From Glaciecola amylolytica (GTDB taxonomy: Bacteria; Bacteroidota; Bacteroidia; Flavobacteriales_D; Crocinitomicaceae): a stretch of 64,000 nt of DNA. The notes beneath the pieces were generated by a model. The model made no database searches. It was given only the letters and a program-made list of their open reading frames with translations, and was not told the DNA's origin. Both the position numbers and the translations under genes were made by a program. Numbering within the stretch: the first letter of the stretch is position 1; each line of letters begins with the position of its first letter. Of the stretch, positions 44,828 through 54,200 are shown in pieces. The stretch is taken from positions 186,001 to 250,000 of the forward strand of contig CP034120.1 in assembly GCA_003856375.1 (NCBI GenBank). Reading direction: 5' to 3'.

Positions 44828-45886
44828 TTAGTATTCGTATTCAATTTCACATCCAATGGTTTCCAACTGTTTTTCAAGTAGCCGGCTCAAAGTGCTTCCG
44901 AGGGGCAGAGGGGCTTTCCAGACATCTGTAGATTTGTCGACATGGACATCTTTGTAAAATTTGCTCAGGATTTCCCTTGCTTTTCCTGAATCGGTAATGT
45001 TACTTACTGAGAGGACGTACTTTCCAAATGGAATGAGTTCTTCGGAACAGTCTAAACCAGCTTGCTTGTACAAGGCTAATTTTTCCTGAAGTGTTCCGTA
45101 GTTCACCGATTCATCCAGTAAAACCGGAAGATTGGCGTGAATTTCTGCGATTACTTCTTTCGGCATGCCGATTTCACTAACCAAAAAATGGGTCAGAGAA
45201 GTATTCGTCAGATCAAAATTCTCCAGAAGAATACGGAATCTGGAATAACTTTGATTGTAGATCTTAACCTCGTGCTGCGAGCGATAGCGCGTGAGAAACT
45301 GGTTCATTTGGTCGTAGCTTAGGTTGCGAACCCATTTTGTTTCTCCTTCAGGAACTTTGATTTCCTGGTTTTTGATGAGGTTAATCAACTTCAAGCGGTC
45401 ACTTTCTGATTCTGCAGTGAATTCAATGGTGTACAAATCCATTTTGGGGTTACTTGCAATCACTTCAGCATCTATGCGTTTTTGCAAGCTCTCTGCTGTG
45501 GCCATAGAAACTCCACCCAAAACCACACATGGTTCGTTGAGCAAAAGCTGCAGAGATTCATTTTCAGTACAGCCCAGAAATTCAGACAACTGTTTGTTGA
45601 CGGTGCTTAGTTTCACCGGATCATTGATATGGACGGCGATATCAAGGGATTCTGTCGGCAGAGGTGCTTTTTCATCCGTACTTTGTATCAGAACTTCCAG
45701 CCCAAGTTCTGTTAAAATGGTGAATGCCTTTTCTGCCAGCGCTTCATCTGCATGATCTAAAAAAACAGCAGGCGCATTGTAGAGAATTTTGAATAATAAC
45801 TCCTGATTGATTTCAAAAGCTTCAGAAAGCGCTTTGATAACTTTAGGGGTTGCCGTACCAACGGAAAGGATGATAATTCGTTTCAC
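44828..45886 (-). CDS. Protein of repeated L7/L12-CTD-like modules, first gene of the operon
   Basis: 352 aa, unrecognised as a named family. The first ~67 residues (KVIKALSEAFEINQELLFKI, LYNAPAVFLDHADEALAEKA, FTILTELGLEVLIQ) have the order and spacing of the ribosomal L7/L12 C-terminal or ClpS-like alpha/beta fold. Three weaker copies follow at about 82-150, 215-290 and 293-352 (the last with WKAPLPLGSTLSRLLEKQLETIGCEIE). Such folds bind other proteins, so an adaptor or assembly role is plausible. It stands behind the best promoter in the window. Confidence 0.83.
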   Translation of the reverse strand: MKRIIILSVGTATPKVIKALSEAFEINQELLFKILYNAPAVFLDHADEALAEKAFTILTELGLEVLIQSTDEKAPLPTESLDIAVHINDPVKLSTVNKQLSEFLGCTENESLQLLLNEPCVVLGGVSMATAESLQKRIDAEVIASNPKMDLYTIEFTAESESDRLKLINLIKNQEIKVPEGETKWVRNLSYDQMNQFLTRYRSQHEVKIYNQSYSRFRILLENFDLTNTSLTHFLVSEIGMPKEVIAEIHANLPVLLDESVNYGTLQEKLALYKQAGLDCSEELIPFGKYVLSVSNITDSGKAREILSKFYKDVHVDKSTDVWKAPLPLGSTLSRLLEKQLETIGCEIEYEY

Positions 45887-45955
45887 GATTCGATTTATAA
45901 TGGTTAATATTTAAGGTTGTTTTCGCATCGGTTCTTCTACCGATTTGCTACCTTA

Positions 45956-45987
45956 CAAAGATAAGAAATCTTATTCGATAAAACAAA
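45956..45987 (-). promoter_or_regulatory. Promoter of the ten-gene operon
   Basis: On the minus strand TTTG (45987-45984), 20 nt, then TATCTTTG (45963-45956): a full match to the Bacteroidota -33/-7 promoter. The transcript would have a leader of about 60 nt before the ATG at 45886. Confidence 0.75.
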
Positions 45988-46003
45988 TTATTTTAGACAT
46001 TTT

Positions 46004-46190
46004 TTGATTAAAAATTAATCTTTTTTGTCATTTTGTCAATAAAAATGGCTATTTATGCATCTGGATTTTTCTTTCTTTTTTTGATTAAAATATAATCAAT
46101 TGAAAAATAAGCCGTTGCAAAATGAGCTCCTTAAAAGGAAAAAAGGGCAGCTCTTTTTAAGGAACTGCCCGGGTGATTTTTTGATTAAAA
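46004..46190. promoter_or_regulatory. Three TTGATTAAAA sites, two as inverted repeats
   Basis: TTGATTAAAA occurs at 46004, 46081 and 46181. The first belongs to GATTAA-AAA-TTAATC (46006-46020), the second to TTGATTA-AAATA-TAATCAA (46081-46099), a perfect 7-bp inverted repeat. They occupy the 313-nt gene-free stretch 45887-46199 upstream of the operon promoter and could be operators; the rest of that stretch holds only the operon promoter, its leader and a terminator. Confidence 0.5.
46139..46170 (-). terminator. Terminator of the 46200 giant gene
   Basis: On the minus strand GGGCAG/CTGCCC stem (46170-46145, extended by a partly paired inner stem) followed by six T. It lies 30 nt after the stop of the T9SS type-B protein. 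Confidence 0.8.
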
Positions 46191-46199
46191 AACGACTGA

Positions 46200-49100
46200 T
46201 TATCGGATCAATTGAACGAACTTTTGTCCTTCCAATTGTTCTCCCAAAATGCCGGTAACTTTATACTGATAGAAATAAACTCCTTCCGAAGCAGGATCTC
46301 CGTTTGGCATAGTTCCATTCCATTGGAAATGGACATCCGAAGATTTGAACATCAGATTCCCCCAACGATTCGTAACGGTTACTTCCAAAGTGGCTACGTT
46401 GGAACTTGCAAACTCGAAGAAATCATTGTTGTGATCACCGTTCGGAGTGAAAATATTCGGGAATTCAATGATCATCGGCATGGCAGGCTCAACAACTGTA
46501 ATGGTTACGTAAGCCGTGTCTGAGCAGCCATTTTGCGAAGCAATCAGCATCACGATATACTGGCCGATGCTGTCATATGTTTGCGTGTGTCCATTTATAT
46601 TCGCCGTATTCAGTTGCAATCCGTTTCCGAAATCCCAGAAATACGTATTTGCATTCTGACTTCCGTTAGTCAGATTGACAACCAATGGAGCCGTTCCCGT
46701 TGAAGGATTTGCATGAACAACCGCTATTGGAGGCGCAATTAAGCTGACCGCGGCACTTGTTCCCGTACAACCGTTTGCATCCGTAACAGTCACCGTAATG
46801 GGTGAAGATGAGGTCGTTTGTATCGTTTGTTGGTTTCCACCAATATTCCACGAATAACTTGCATAAGGCCCACCGGCACTTAAAGTTGCCTGATCTCCTT
46901 CACAATACCACAAGTTTCCGGTAATGACAGGAACAGGATTCGGATTTACAACCAATGTCACATTCGAAATACTGTCACAACCTCCGGATGCACTAAATGT
47001 TTGCGAGTACACGCCCGCAGTTGTTTGAGGAGTTCCATGAATGGAAATGCTTTGTCCCTGGCAAACTGAAACCGTTGAATTGGTCACAATTTGAGAAACT
47101 TCATTGACATTTACCGCCGGACTTGTTCCCTGACAGCCATTATTGTCAATGACAGTAACAGTGATTCCGTTTTGAACCGTTGTATTGATTGCCTGAGTCG
47201 AAGCTCCGGTACTCCAGGAGTAAGAAGCATACGGTCCGCCGGCATTTAAAGTTGTCTGACTTCCGGTACAATAGCTTAAGTTTCCTGAAATTGCAGGTGT
47301 TGGTAAGCTATTCACTGTAACGGTTTGAGTTTCAGAATCCGGGCAAGTTCCGTTTGTGGTATACTGAACGGTATAAGTTGTTCCTCCGACACCGTTGGTG
47401 ATTGCACCTGTTGAAGCATTGATTGTTGCTCCGTCAGTTGGAACCGGATTGAATGCAAATGTTCCTCCCGGAGTTACAATTCCTGTAGCGCTGTTTGGAG
47501 AACCCTGACAGTAATTCGTTAATGTAAATGATGCATCATCGATACTTCCAGGTCCTGTAAGTGTAGCGAATTCCACCGCCGGACAACCGGAACCTCCCGA
47601 AGTTACGACTGCAAAATTGTTAATCGCAACGGATGGATCAGTTCCTGCACCGTCGTCATTATTTGTCCATCGAATGGCAATCCGGAGATTGGGAATATTT
47701 TCGCAGGAAGCCGGAAGCGAAGTTGAATAAGCAGACCACAATCCTTGGGGAGAACATGCTCCTGTTCCGGAAAATAAAGCTCCGCCTAATTGTGTCCAGC
47801 CCGAACCGGTGTTGTACCAAACCGTTGCCTGATCGTTCGGAGCGTCTCCCTGAGCGATGTAATCAAACTGTAAAGTCAGATTGGATTGTCCGGTAGTATT
47901 AATCACCGGACTTTCAGCTTGCCGGTTGGTTTGCGGACAGAACAAAATTCCGCACAATCCGCCGGCATCATATGCTGCACCGCCACTTGGGTTGAAAACG
48001 CTTGTAATATGAAGTGTTGCATCTCCGTTTCCTGCAAGACCGCAGCCTCCCGGAGCAACTCCACCTTCGTCATCATCGACCTCGAAATAATTCGGATCAG
48101 CACCTTCAGTACCTGTTGATACATTTAGGTTCCAGTTGTTTGCTCCGTTTTCGAAATCTTCGGAGAACAATTGGTTGCTTGAACCGTTTGCGTCCGTTAC
48201 CTGAAGTGAATAAGTTCCTCCGCATAAATTAGAGATTACTGCAGAATTTGTCCCGATCGGATTATTCGACGCATCAAACCATTGATAGGAGTAAGGAGGA
48301 TTTCCACCTGAAACCGTTGCAGTGATAGAACCGTTGCAACCTGCGCCACAAGTTGGATTCACCGTTTGCATATTATCAATACTTGGTCCTCCTATACTTC
48401 CAACAGATTGACTTCCGGTGCTCTGACAGCCCGAGTTGTCTGTAACCAAAATGGTATAAGATCCTGCCGTCAATCCTGAGAATGTTCCCGAGCTTTGAGA
48501 AGTTCCACCATTGATGCTGTAACTATAAGCCGGAGTTCCGCCATTCGGTGTAATAGTGATTTCTCCGTCGGCATTTCCACAATTTTCAGGAGTTGCTGCT
48601 GATGTGAAAGTGAAGCTTGTTGCAGTAACTGTTTGAGTGGATGATGCCGGACAAGCTCCGTTCGTTGTATATTGAACTGTATAAGTCGTTCCGGCAGTTG
48701 CATTTGAAATAGAACCGGTTGAAGCATTAATTGTTGCACCGCCAACAGGAGCCGGATTGAAACTGAACGTTCCCCCCGGAGTAGCAATTCCTGTTGCCTG
48801 ATTTGTTCCTCCCGGACAGAAGTTTGTCAGCGTAAATGCCGGATTATCTGCCGGATTGATTGTCACGACAATCTGGGCCGTTCCAAAACAAGCCGGATCG
48901 TTCGGATCTTCATATCGAACCCAATAGGTTCCGCTTGTGGCTACTGTTGTTGAAATCGGGCTGACATCGTTTTGAGCATTTGCCTGAGTTGCATGATAAC
49001 TCAGGGTTGCCGGAGCAGATCCTGCTGCGATAGCATTACTCAAATTGACAGTTCCTGGAGCACACGTGCTTAAAGGATTCACATTAACAACCGGAGGAAT

Positions 49101-50720
49101 ACATCCGTTGCATGGATCTACAATAATATTGACATTTTCAGTATGTGTAGCACAACCCGGAGTTCCGTTGGAAACGGTCAATACGTAATTTGTTGTCGAA
49201 GTAGGGCAGGCTTGTGTATTGATACTGTTCGGATTTGAAAGTCCGGTGGTTGGCGACCAGGAATAGTTTACCGGCGCATAAATCGGTGGATCGTTGAATG
49301 TGATTGACCAACCTTGCAGCGTTCCGAATCCAAGTCCAAGACCCGGAGCATTGAACGATAAAGTCCAGACTCCATTCGGATCACAACCATTCAAATTTGA
49401 AAACGGTTGATTCGGATTCCATGGACCACCGGTCGGAAAACCTGCTCCGATATTTGTTCCTCCCACGGGAACGAAAACGGTAGAATTGTAGTTTCCACTT
49501 GCAGCACCGGCCGGAGCCAATACGATGGAACATCCTCCGGGAGAAGTGAGTGTAACGGTGAAACCACTTGCGGTTAAGTTACAGGTAGAACCAAATCCGA
49601 TATTCGTTCCATTACAGTTACAGCCTCCGAAAGAAGTGCAAAAGAATGAACCGGAAAAACTGAATCCGTTGATAGTGACGTTTTGAATCAATCCGTTTGT
49701 AATGGATGAAGTATTGATTCCCTGAACATTGATGTTTACGGCAGCACTTCCGGAAGCGACAACGGAGAACTCATTGTTTTCATAGGTTTCTATTCCTCCC
49801 GGATCAAGAACGATTTGTCCTGTTCCCGAAATTGTTGAACATTCTCCGGAACAAAGAGTTGTCGGATTGGCAGAAACGTTGACATCGTAAACCGGATCAG
49901 TGACTATAATCGTAATCGTTGAAGTACAAACTTGTCCCGTTCCGGTTGTGATCTGAGCAGTATAAGTCGTGGTTGTAGTAGGAGTAACCGGAGTAGGATT
50001 CACTCCACCGGGATTTCCTATACCGTAAGAATATCCGTCGTGCAACCAAACCACCTCTGCATTGATATCGTTTTGGAAAATCTGCACATTGTCGATTCCC
50101 CAGTGATCATAATCAGCACCGGAATCGGCAGTTTGATGCCATCTGATCAAGGTGTTCGCAGTAATTGCAGCAGCAGGAAGTGCGAAACACCAGTTGTTCC
50201 AATTGGTCAGCTGCGGATCGTTTCCACCATTCGGATCAAAGTAGTGAATATCAATCCAGGTTGCTCCGCCATCGATAGAATATTGCAGGTAAACGCCTTC
50301 ATCCGGTTCGTCCGGTCCTTCACACGGAGCAGCATCACCTTGTGAAGCAAAAAGTAAGTCGAAGCAAATTGAAACTCCCGCAGTTGCGGCTGTAAGATTA
50401 TACGGGGCAGAAGTCAGCGTTCTGGGAACACTGGTGCTGCTTCCCATCCAGGCATGTGGAGTTCCGTCTACACCACCCGGTGAACAGGGGTTGTTGAAAT
50501 TGGTAGAACCGGGAGTTGCTCCCCAACCAGGTCCGAAAGCTCCGGTGTTGAATGTTTCATTCAGAACCATTTGTCCTGTAGAAGAACCAAATGCAGATAG
50601 ATTGACACTTTGCCCGCAAGTTATAGTGGTGGAACTTGCAGAAGTGTTGATGTCACATTGAGCGAACAGACTCTCCGCTGCAATGAAGATTGTAGAAATT
50701 AGTAGTAGTAAGTATTTCAT
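46200..50720 (-). CDS. Giant secreted T9SS type B protein, copy 1
   Basis: 1506 aa, exported (signal peptide MKYLLLLISTIFIAAESLFAQ). Order: a Reelin-like/MAM-like beta domain (~45-235), a P-domain-like region (~290-490), PKD/SprB-type repeats (for example CGNADGEITITPNGGTPAYSYSINGG), a second Reelin-like domain (~865-1050, starting FSEDFENGANNW), further Ig-like units, a PKD domain and a C-terminal gliding-motility/T9SS type B sorting domain (FPNIFTPNGDHNNDFFEF ... GVYFYQYKV ... KFVQLIR). Likely a surface adhesin. The first ~850 residues are almost identical to the gene at 51243, while the second Reelin-like domain is unique to this copy. Confidence 0.92.
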   Translation of the reverse strand: MKYLLLLISTIFIAAESLFAQCDINTSASSTTITCGQSVNLSAFGSSTGQMVLNETFNTGAFGPGWGATPGSTNFNNPCSPGGVDGTPHAWMGSSTSVPRTLTSAPYNLTAATAGVSICFDLLFASQGDAAPCEGPDEPDEGVYLQYSIDGGATWIDIHYFDPNGGNDPQLTNWNNWCFALPAAAITANTLIRWHQTADSGADYDHWGIDNVQIFQNDINAEVVWLHDGYSYGIGNPGGVNPTPVTPTTTTTYTAQITTGTGQVCTSTITIIVTDPVYDVNVSANPTTLCSGECSTISGTGQIVLDPGGIETYENNEFSVVASGSAAVNINVQGINTSSITNGLIQNVTINGFSFSGSFFCTSFGGCNCNGTNIGFGSTCNLTASGFTVTLTSPGGCSIVLAPAGAASGNYNSTVFVPVGGTNIGAGFPTGGPWNPNQPFSNLNGCDPNGVWTLSFNAPGLGLGFGTLQGWSITFNDPPIYAPVNYSWSPTTGLSNPNSINTQACPTSTTNYVLTVSNGTPGCATHTENVNIIVDPCNGCIPPVVNVNPLSTCAPGTVNLSNAIAAGSAPATLSYHATQANAQNDVSPISTTVATSGTYWVRYEDPNDPACFGTAQIVVTINPADNPAFTLTNFCPGGTNQATGIATPGGTFSFNPAPVGGATINASTGSISNATAGTTYTVQYTTNGACPASSTQTVTATSFTFTSAATPENCGNADGEITITPNGGTPAYSYSINGGTSQSSGTFSGLTAGSYTILVTDNSGCQSTGSQSVGSIGGPSIDNMQTVNPTCGAGCNGSITATVSGGNPPYSYQWFDASNNPIGTNSAVISNLCGGTYSLQVTDANGSSNQLFSEDFENGANNWNLNVSTGTEGADPNYFEVDDDEGGVAPGGCGLAGNGDATLHITSVFNPSGGAAYDAGGLCGILFCPQTNRQAESPVINTTGQSNLTLQFDYIAQGDAPNDQATVWYNTGSGWTQLGGALFSGTGACSPQGLWSAYSTSLPASCENIPNLRIAIRWTNNDDGAGTDPSVAINNFAVVTSGGSGCPAVEFATLTGPGSIDDASFTLTNYCQGSPNSATGIVTPGGTFAFNPVPTDGATINASTGAITNGVGGTTYTVQYTTNGTCPDSETQTVTVNSLPTPAISGNLSYCTGSQTTLNAGGPYASYSWSTGASTQAINTTVQNGITVTVIDNNGCQGTSPAVNVNEVSQIVTNSTVSVCQGQSISIHGTPQTTAGVYSQTFSASGGCDSISNVTLVVNPNPVPVITGNLWYCEGDQATLSAGGPYASYSWNIGGNQQTIQTTSSSPITVTVTDANGCTGTSAAVSLIAPPIAVVHANPSTGTAPLVVNLTNGSQNANTYFWDFGNGLQLNTANINGHTQTYDSIGQYIVMLIASQNGCSDTAYVTITVVEPAMPMIIEFPNIFTPNGDHNNDFFEFASSNVATLEVTVTNRWGNLMFKSSDVHFQWNGTMPNGDPASEGVYFYQYKVTGILGEQLEGQKFVQLIR
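48232..50670. repeat. Long near-identical DNA repeat, copy 1
   Basis: N-terminal two-thirds of the 46200 gene. Pairs with 53028-55455; stretches of 100 bp or more are identical (for example around 48258-48400 and 53046-53190), interrupted by blocks with scattered changes. Confidence 0.8.
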
Positions 50721-50723
50721 GAC

Positions 50724-51131
50724 CTAATTGATTGTAACATTCTTGATGTCAAAGCTGACCAGAGAACGTTTGATTGTGTTTTTCTTGTCTTGTGCGAACA
50801 GATAGAAAGTCTTATCCTTCGAATTGGAGGAGTTGTATTCGATACTTGAATTTGCAGGAATAGAAACTGTGAAAGTCTTTTCCTGAGGCTTGGCAGTTTC
50901 ACTGTCAGAGTAAGTAATCATGCGATTGAAACTCAACTGAACTGCCTGATTGGTTTTGTTCTCATACCGAAAAACAATCCGGGCGTGATGGATTCCAAGT
51001 TGCGGATCATCAATTTCAGTTAGTTGATACTGAATTGCAATACCACCTTCGTCATAGTAGGTTTGCCATTCCTGAGCTTTTGAGCTGAATGCAAACAGGG
51101 TTGCAAAGAATAAAAATGTAAGTGATTTCAT
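50724..51131 (-). CDS. Small secreted protein between the giant genes
   Basis: 135 aa with signal peptide MKSLTFLFFATLFAFSSKAQ followed by a beta-rich domain (GIAIQYQLTEIDDPQLGIHHARIVFRYEN). It resembles no family that I can name. It sits 3 nt upstream of copy 1 of the giant protein, and copy 2 has no such gene directly in front, so it probably serves or shares expression with copy 1. Confidence 0.85.
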   Translation of the reverse strand: MKSLTFLFFATLFAFSSKAQEWQTYYDEGGIAIQYQLTEIDDPQLGIHHARIVFRYENKTNQAVQLSFNRMITYSDSETAKPQEKTFTVSIPANSSIEYNSSNSKDKTFYLFAQDKKNTIKRSLVSFDIKNVTIN

Positions 51132-51166
51132 TTTGTTGTTGTGTTTGGTTTATGTTCTATTATTGG

Positions 51167-51224
51167 TCAGCCGCGACTGGCCTCTGTTTAGTTTCTCATT
51201 ATCCGCCACTGCGGATATATTTAT
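51167..51224 (-). terminator. Hairpin pair after the 51243 giant gene
   Basis: Two small stems follow the stop: ATCCGC-agtg-GCGGAT and GGCCAG/CTGACC with one mismatch. They lack a T run, so terminator function is uncertain. Confidence 0.3.
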
Positions 51225-51242
51225 CGAAAGGAGTGCTTTCTC

Positions 51243-54200
51243 CTACTTTAAAAGGTTGACGTGTCCGGTAATTTCATATCGTTTATCCATATTTCGTTCT
51301 TTAAGGGTAATGGCGTAAGTGTAAATTCCTTCTTTGCAGATCATCCCGTTGTATGTTCCGTCCCAGCCGATGTACATGTCTTTTGATTCAAAAATGATTT
51401 CACCCCAGCGATCGAAGATGAGGAATGAATAATCTTTGATATCAAATCCGGGACTGAATACTGGCTTGAAGTAATTATTCACTTCGTCTCCGTCAGGAGT
51501 AAAGCTGTTCGGAACGAACCAATACAATTCATCGACCACGGAAATAACCATTTTTGCAGAATCGCGACATCCGAAATCGTTATAAGCAGTCAGCAAGACT
51601 GTATAAACAGAAGCCACATCGTCATAAGCATGAACAACATTGGTCAGATTGGAGCTGGTTCCATCATCCAGATTCCAGACATAATTGCTTGCACCGCTTG
51701 ATGTATTGGTAAACTGGAAGATCGGATTCAGAACCGTTTGCTGAATGTAATCAACGGTGAAAGATGCATTTACTTCCGGATGAATCGTGATCATGTCCGT
51801 AATCGTTGCCGAATTGGTGCAGCCGTTTGCATCTGTAGTAGTGAGTGTCACATCGTAAATTCCTTCCTGATTGAATGTTTGGGTTACGGAACCACATCCG
51901 TTTTGGCTGCCTGATCCTTCAAAAGTCCAGATGCAATTGGAAGAAGCGGGGCTGGTATTTGTAAAAGTGATTGTTTGAGGAGCACAACCTTCTGTTATAT
52001 TACTTGTGAAAGAGACTTGCGGAGCAGCAAGAACTGTAAACAGGATATTTCCGCTGCAACCTCCATTGGTCAGATAAGTAATAGTTGTTGTTCCGGGAGA
52101 AATACCTGTTACAAATCCGTTGTTGTTGACTGTTGCAATGGTCGGATCAGAAGATGTCCACGGATTGGAGGAATCGGGAGTTCCGCTTCCGGATAATTGA
52201 GAACTTGTTCCGTTGCAAACGGTTATGTTTCCGGTAATTGTTGCTCCGGAACTAACTGTAAGCTGAACGGTATTGTTGCATCCTCCTGAATTGGTGTAAG
52301 TAATGGTGACAATTCCATCGGAAATACCGCTTACCAACCCGGTGTTTGAAACCGTTGCTATTGCAGGATCTGAACTAAGCCACGGATTACTTGCATCCGG
52401 CGTTCCGGAACCTGTCAGTTGAGTAGTTCCTCCGGAACAAATGATGAGGTTTCCGCTAATATTCGGCGAATTGACAACGTCCAGCGAGTAAGTGGAAGAA
52501 CATCCGTTCGAATTCGTGAATGTGATGATCGTTGTTCCAGTAGTCAATCCGTTCACCAATCCGCTAGTGCTTATTGTTGCTATTGCCGGATTGGAACTGG
52601 TCCAAGGTGTAGTTGCAGCGGGCGTTCCGGTTGCAGTTAGTTGAACAGAAGCTCCGATACAAACTTCACTTCCTGAAATAGCCGGTAATTCATAGACGCT
52701 TACGGTTTGTGTTTCTGAACCCGGGCAGGCCCCGTTGGTTGTGTATTGAACGGTATAAGTTGTTCCGCCAACACCATTTGAAATGGAACCAGTTGAAGCA
52801 TTGATAGTGGCTCCGTCGGTTGGAAGTGGACTGAAAACGAACGTTCCACCCGGAGTTGCAATTCCTGAAGCAGTGTTTGCAGTTCCTTCACAGTAATTGG
52901 TTAAAGTGAAAGAAGGATCGTCTCCGCCGCTTGCTGCAAGCAATGTTGCAAAATCTATGGAAGGACAAGCCGCGGATGCATCCGTGACTTCCAATGAGTA
53001 AGTTCCGTCACATAAATTGGTAATGGTCAGAGAATTCGTCCCGATCGGATTATTCGACGCATCAAACCATTGATAGGAGTAAGGAGGATTTCCACCTGAA
53101 ACCGTTGCAGTGATAGAACCGTTGCAACCTGCGCCACAAGTTGGATTCACCGTTTGCATATTATCAATACTTGGTCCTCCTATACTTCCAACGGATTGAC
53201 TTCCGGTGCTCTGACAGCCCGAGTTGTCTGTAACCAAAATGGTATAAGATCCTGCCGTCAATCCTGAGAATGTTCCCGAGCTTTGAGAAGTTCCACCGTT
53301 GATGCTGTAAGTATAAGCCGGAGTTCCACCATTCGGTGTAATACTGATTTCTCCGTCGGCATTTCCACAGTTTTCAGGAGTTGCTGCTGCTGTGAAAGTG
53401 AAACTTGTTGCAGTAACTGTTTGAGTGGATGATGCAGGACAAGCTCCGTTCGTTGTATATTGAACTGTATAAGTCGTTCCGGCAGTTGCATTTGAAATAG
53501 AACCGGTTGAAGCATTGATTGTTGCACTTCCTGCAGGAGCCGGATTGAAACTGAACGTTCCCCCCGGAGTAGTAACTCCCGTTGCCTGATTTGTTCCTCC
53601 CGGACAGAAGTTTGTCAGCGTAAATGCCGGATTATCTGCCGGATTGATTGTTACGACAATCTGGGCCGTTCCAAAACAAGCCGGATCGTTCGGATCTTCA
53701 TATCGAACCCAATAGGTTCCACTTGTGGCTACTGTTGTTGAAATCGGGCTGACATCGTTTTGAGCATTTGCCTGAGTTGCATGATAACTCAGAGTTGCCG
53801 GAGCAGAACCACTTGCAATTGCGGAAGCGAGATCCACGCTTCCCGGAGCACAGGTATTCAATGGGTTTACATTAACAACCGGAGGAATGCATCCGCCACA
53901 AGGATCTACTGTGATAGTAACATTTTCAGTATGTGTAGCACAACCCGGAGTTCCGTTGGAAACGGTCAAAACATAGTTTGTTGTCGAAGTAGGGCAAGCC
54001 TGCGTGTTGATGCTGTTCGGATTTGAAAGTCCGGTGGTTGGCGACCAGGAATAGTTTACCGGCGCATAAATCGGTGGATCGTTGAATGTGATTGACCAAC
54101 CTTGAAGTGTTCCGAATCCGAGTCCAAGACCCGGAGCATTGAACGATAAAGTCCAGACTCCGTTCGGATCACAGCCATTCAGATTTGAAAACGGTTGATT

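Noticed and set aside
34916-46199. Accessory block as a prophage or integrative element
   Set aside because: No integrase, terminase, capsid, tRNA attachment site or direct repeats were seen at its borders.
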